Of a stretch of DNA of 64,000 nucleotides, positions 60,832-64,000 are shown piece after piece. A program made the translations under genes and the position numbers. A model generated the notes under the pieces. It did not search any database and was not told the DNA's origin. It saw nothing but the letters and a program-made list of their open reading frames with translations. The stretch's first letter is position 1, and each line of letters starts with the position of its first letter. Source of the stretch: Chelonobacter sp050613185. GTDB lineage: Bacteria > Pseudomonadota > Gammaproteobacteria > Enterobacterales > Pasteurellaceae. Where the stretch lies: NCBI RefSeq assembly GCF_050613185.1, contig NZ_CP192511.1, forward strand, positions 310,001 to 374,000, read 5' to 3'.

Positions 60832-62718
60832 TTATCCTTCTCTACGTCCGCTACGGCGTGGTTTGCGCTCAAAACCCGGTTTGCCGCTGCGATCATTACG
60901 CTCGGAGAAACGGTCGCCGCGTCCTGAACGGAAATCAGAACGTCCGCCCTCGCGGAATCCGCCTTCACGGCGGCTATCACGCCCACGTCCGAAACCGCCT
61001 TTGCGTTCGCCTCGCCCGCCGAAACCACCGTCGCCTTTCACTTCTTCCACAAAACGCATTTGCATCGGTTTGTTTAACACGCGGGTTTTACCGAAGTGTT
61101 GCAATAATTCTTTCGGCATATCTTTCGGCAGTTCGATGGTCGAATAATCGTCATGCAGTTTGATGTGCCCGATATAACGGCTGTCAATGTCGCCCTCGTT
61201 GGCGATTGCACCGACGATATGCTTCACTTCCACGCCGTCGGCACGACCGACTTCGATACGGTATAAATCCATCGGCATCTGCTCGCGCGCCGGACGGGAA
61301 CGTTCGTCGCGACGATCGCCGAAACGGTCATCGCGATCACGTCCACGGCGATCCGCTGAGCGCGAATTTTCTTGGCGTTCACGGCGCGGTTTGATTGGCG
61401 CGTCCGGAGGCAAAATCAATTTTTGTTTGCCCTGCAGCAACATCATCATCGCCGCGGCCAAATCTTCATGATCCTGATCGGCTGTGAACATATCTTCCAA
61501 TAGGTTACGGTATTTTTCCAAATCATGGTGTTCCAACTGGGCGGAAATTTTTTGTTTAAATTTCTCACGGCGACAGGCTTCCAACGTTTTATGATTCGGC
61601 AGATCCACTTCGTCGATCTGTTTTTTGATCAAACGTTCTACGTTGCGCAACAAGTGTCTTTCACGCCCTTCGACAAACAACAATGCACGCCCGGCACGCC
61701 CGGCACGCCCGGTACGGCCGATACGGTGTACATAAGATTCCGCATCTAACGGAATATCGTAGTTCACCACCAAGCTGATTCGCTCCACGTCCAAACCGCG
61801 TGCGGCAACATCGGTCGCAATCAGAATATCCAAGCGGTTGTTACGCAAGCGATCCAAAGTTTGTTCACGCAGTTGCTGGGTCATGTCGCCGTTCAACGCC
61901 GCCGCACTGTGCCCGTGTTTTTCTAATAATTCGGCTAAATCCAAGGTCGCGGTTTTGGTGCGCACGAAAATAATCGCTGCGTCAAAATCCTCCACTTCCA
62001 AGAAACGCAGCAAGGCTTCGTTTTTGCGCACGCCGTTGACATACCAGCAGCTTTGGGTGATATCCGGCAGCGTTTGTTGCGTTGCCTGAATCTTCACTTC
62101 TTGCGGATCTTGCATAAAGCGACGGGTAATGCGACGAATCGGCTCCGGCATGGTCGCGGAGAAAAGTGCGGTTTGGTGCTGTTCCGGCAATTTGCTCATC
62201 ACCTCTTCCACATCGTCGATAAAGCCCATGCGCAACATTTCGTCGGCTTCGTCCAGCACCATAAAACGCAGTTCGGATAAGTTTAATGTGCCGCGGCGGA
62301 TATGATCCAAAATCCGTCCCGGCGTACCGACCACCACTTGCGAGCCTTTACGCAAGGCACGCAATTGAATGTCATAGCGTTGTCCGCCGTACAGCGTAAC
62401 AATGTTCAAACCTTTGATGTTTTTGCTGAATTGTTCACAGGCATCGGCAACCTGAATCGCCAATTCACGGGTCGGCGCCATCACCAGCATTTGCGGCGTG
62501 CGCACGTCGGCGTCGATCTGTGCCAATAACGGCAAGGAGAACGCAGCGGTTTTGCCGCTGCCGGTTTGCGCCATACCCAGCACATCACGGCCGTTTAGCA
62601 AGTGCGGTATGCAAATTTGCTGAATCGGGGACGGATTGACGAATCCCATAGCGGTGACAGCGGAAATAAGCGATTCAGGCAAACCTAAATCATTAAATGT
62701 TAAAGTTGTTTCAGTCAT
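60832..62718 (-). CDS. deaD: ATP-dependent RNA helicase DeaD/CsdA
   Basis: DEAD-box helicase for ribosome assembly and RNA decay, important in the cold. The 628-residue protein has the Q motif and GMAQTGSGKTAAFSLPLL near residue 53, VMAPTRELA, VLDEADEMLRMG near residue 155, LFSATMP and HRIGRTGRAGRAGRALLF near residue 340. A DbpA-like RNA-binding region follows (YRIEVGRADGVEVKHIVGAIANEGDID), and the last 60 or so residues are an Arg/Gly-rich tail. Order pnp-nlpI-deaD matches E. coli. Confidence 0.96.
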   Translation of the reverse strand: MTETTLTFNDLGLPESLISAVTAMGFVNPSPIQQICIPHLLNGRDVLGMAQTGSGKTAAFSLPLLAQIDADVRTPQMLVMAPTRELAIQVADACEQFSKNIKGLNIVTLYGGQRYDIQLRALRKGSQVVVGTPGRILDHIRRGTLNLSELRFMVLDEADEMLRMGFIDDVEEVMSKLPEQHQTALFSATMPEPIRRITRRFMQDPQEVKIQATQQTLPDITQSCWYVNGVRKNEALLRFLEVEDFDAAIIFVRTKTATLDLAELLEKHGHSAAALNGDMTQQLREQTLDRLRNNRLDILIATDVAARGLDVERISLVVNYDIPLDAESYVHRIGRTGRAGRAGRALLFVEGRERHLLRNVERLIKKQIDEVDLPNHKTLEACRREKFKQKISAQLEHHDLEKYRNLLEDMFTADQDHEDLAAAMMMLLQGKQKLILPPDAPIKPRRERQENSRSADRRGRDRDDRFGDRRDERSRPAREQMPMDLYRIEVGRADGVEVKHIVGAIANEGDIDSRYIGHIKLHDDYSTIELPKDMPKELLQHFGKTRVLNKPMQMRFVEEVKGDGGFGGRGERKGGFGRGRDSRREGGFREGGRSDFRSGRGDRFSERNDRSGKPGFERKPRRSGRREG

Positions 62719-62829
62719 ATTTTACTCAATAGTAGACAGCGGACGCGCCGCCGATAAAATAATAAAAATTGTTGCGTGATAGAATAATGCCTAGTGCGGC
62801 GTGATTGTGGCGCAAATGCGAAGTGCGGT

Positions 62830-62871
62830 TTGCAACGCGGTTGCAAGCCGTATGACTGGCGCGAAAGCCAG
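62830..62871 (-). repeat. two hairpins in the nlpI-deaD gap
   Basis: TTGCAAC-GCG-GTTGCAA (62830-62846) and CTGGC-GCGAAA-GCCAG (62856-62871) in the 178-base gap between nlpI and deaD. With no T-run they may stabilise the nlpI 3' end or structure the deaD leader. E. coli deaD has a long regulated leader. Confidence 0.5.
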
Positions 62872-62896
62872 GCAATCCCAATCAAGACCGTTTAAC

Positions 62897-63835
62897 TTAG
62901 TTCGTATCAGGTACAACCGTGAGTGTTTCACTCTCATTCAAGCGTAAACGCGAGAGTTCAAACAAGGCAAAACGATACTCAACAAAGTTAAATACTTGAT
63001 TGGCAAGAGCCAATTTAAACAAAGCGGTTGCTTCGTCAACCTTCCCCAGATTGAGTTGTTGTTTTGCTAAATAAAAATAGGTTTCTGTTAAAATTTCAGC
63101 ATATTGAGGCGAATACGGCACGGCAAAACTGTCAATTTTTTGCTGTAAATCATCATACGACAATTCGCCCAAATAGTAGTGCACAATATTGGTTCCCCAA
63201 AATTCATTGGATAACCCTTTGGCCCGTTGCGCCAAATTTTGTCTTGCTTCGTGCGGTTTATATTTCAATTCATTCAAATACAGCCACAAAGTGCGGTATG
63301 GATCACTCGGATCCGCTTGATAAAACGTCAAAAAATCCCGTTCGGCCAACCCATGACGACCGACATAATAGAAATTCAACCCCCGATTCAAATAAGCATA
63401 TTCGTAGTTGCCGTCCAAATGCAATACGGCATTGAACGCATCTAGCGAACCGTCGTAATCGCCATCCAACAGCAAATACAAGCCTAAATAATTATAAATC
63501 GGCGCTAATTTCGGTTGAAGCATTAAGGCTTGGGTGAAATCATAACGGGCTAATCCCCAGAGGCCCAAACTGTCATACAATACACCACGCTCAAAGTGTA
63601 AAGCTGCCCGTTCGTCTTTATCCAAATTTCCGACCAGTAACACCTGCCCCAGCCGCGCAATCATCACTTCCTGATCAAAATGCAGCAACGGATTTTGCTC
63701 GGCAAGGGTCACATTCTTGTCGGAAACCAATGGAATAGTCGGGCGCATAGAACATGCAGCGGCAACAAGTAAACACGTCAACACACAAAACGATTTTGTG
63801 TAATGAACGAATTTTCCGGCCATTTTCATTATCAT
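62897..63835 (-). CDS. nlpI: lipoprotein NlpI (TPR protein)
   Basis: Outer-membrane lipoprotein adaptor that links peptidoglycan hydrolases with the Prc protease. From ATG 63835 it has 312 residues; an in-frame ATG at 63829 is equally possible. The signal has hydrophobic FCVLTCLLVAA and lipobox VAAAC near residue 29. TPR helices follow: LHFERGVLYDSLGLWGLARYDFTQAL, PIYNYLGLYLLLDGDYDGSLDAFNAVL and YAYLNRGLNFYYVGRHGLAERDFLTFYQ. FNFVEYRFALFELSRL near the end matches NlpI. It follows pnp by about 78 bases. Confidence 0.94.
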   Translation of the reverse strand: MIMKMAGKFVHYTKSFCVLTCLLVAAACSMRPTIPLVSDKNVTLAEQNPLLHFDQEVMIARLGQVLLVGNLDKDERAALHFERGVLYDSLGLWGLARYDFTQALMLQPKLAPIYNYLGLYLLLDGDYDGSLDAFNAVLHLDGNYEYAYLNRGLNFYYVGRHGLAERDFLTFYQADPSDPYRTLWLYLNELKYKPHEARQNLAQRAKGLSNEFWGTNIVHYYLGELSYDDLQQKIDSFAVPYSPQYAEILTETYFYLAKQQLNLGKVDEATALFKLALANQVFNFVEYRFALFELSRLRLNESETLTVVPDTN

Positions 63836-63913
63836 ATGCCCCCAAATAAAATCGTCAGGCTGCCTAGGAGATGAACCATAGATAGACAGCCGAAAATTTT
63901 ATGACGAGTTGAA

Positions 63914-64000
63914 TTACTCGTCGTCACCTTGCCCAACAGCGACTTGTACCTCGTCTTGTGCCGCAATATCGCGCATGGTCAAACGGATACGGCCTTGACG
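63914..64000 (-). CDS. pnp: polyribonucleotide nucleotidyltransferase (3' end only)
   Basis: The last 28 codons are visible on the minus strand, reading RQGRIRLTMRDIAAQDEVQVAVGQGDDE and a TAA stop at 63914-63916. RQGRIRLTMRD is the end of the S1 RNA-binding domain of polynucleotide phosphorylase. Gene order pnp-nlpI-deaD supports the call. The rest lies beyond the right edge. Confidence 0.88.
   Translation of the reverse strand, partial: RQGRIRLTMRDIAAQDEVQVAVGQGDDE

Noticed and set aside
60863..61471. Arg/Ser/Pro-rich plus-strand frames opposite the deaD tail
   Set aside because: They arise from the Arg/Gly-rich codons of the helicase C-terminus read in reverse.
61682..61715. Tandem CGGCACGCC-like repeats in deaD
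   Set aside because: They encode the normal GRTGRAGRAGRA helicase motif VI, so they are not a separate repeat element.

Overview
The window is a chromosomal segment of a naturally competent gammaproteobacterium of the family Pasteurellaceae. The main evidence is the very frequent Haemophilus-type DNA uptake signal sequence (core AAGTGCGGT or its complement), found in genes and as inverted pairs that double as terminators. The housekeeping order also fits: dapF-DUF484-xerC, rsgA/orn, tsaE-amiB-mutL-miaA-hfq-hflX, ptsHI-crr next to arcA, pnp-nlpI-deaD. Gene content points to the Aggregatibacter/Haemophilus branch, but species cannot be fixed from the sequence alone. I see no prophage, CRISPR array, IS transposase, rRNA or pseudogene. 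There is one tRNA gene (Gly-GCC).

Layout. 1-7.6 kb: serA (cut by the left edge), rpiA, an orphan phosphoribosyltransferase, hemW, rdgB and a HAD phosphatase on the minus strand, then an EIIC-like membrane protein and MetJ-controlled metK on plus. 7.6-17.1 kb: a complete autoinducer-2 uptake and processing locus (lsrACDBFG plus an lsrE-like epimerase) divergent from lsrR-lsrK, with two CRP sites and matched candidate repressor half-sites between them. This block is visibly AT-richer than its surroundings. 17.2-26.4 kb: yafJ-like amidotransferase, sprT, xerC, DUF484, dapF, a small membrane protein, tdk, pfkA, fieF, a lipoprotein, yaaA, ung. 26.4-33.7 kb: FNR-controlled grcA, an alx/terC gene with a terminator in its leader, the carboxy(nor)spermidine pair, and metNIQ with a MetJ box inside its promoter spacer. 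33.8-48.8 kb: gmhB, prfC, arcA, crr-ptsI-ptsH, rsgA, orn, tRNA-Gly, tsaE, amiB-type amidase, mutL, miaA, hfq, hflX. 48.8-60 kb: an amino-sugar/mucin-glycan cluster. 60-64 kb: tadA between two copies of a small inverted-repeat element, deaD, nlpI and the end of pnp.

The most distinctive region is 48.8-60 kb. An AgaR-type repressor is followed by AgaS, a full mannose-family PTS (IIB-IIC-IID-IIA), a LacD-type class I tagatose-bisphosphate aldolase, a second IIB-IIC-IID set, a HAD phosphatase, a cytoplasmic GH35 beta-galactosidase of the BgaC type, and a second IIA. Together they could import galactosaminide sugars, split a Gal-beta-1,3-HexNAc disaccharide inside the cell and send galactosamine-6-P through tagatose-6-P to triose phosphates. 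No N-acetylgalactosamine-6-P deacetylase or dedicated tagatose-6-P kinase is present in the window. The general PTS enzymes (ptsH, ptsI) that would energise both permeases and pfkA are also in the window.

Regulatory sites seen directly include MetJ boxes at metK and metN, an FNR box at grcA, CRP boxes at lsr, AgaR-like operators at agaR, and several intercistronic hairpins that may set protein ratios within operons.
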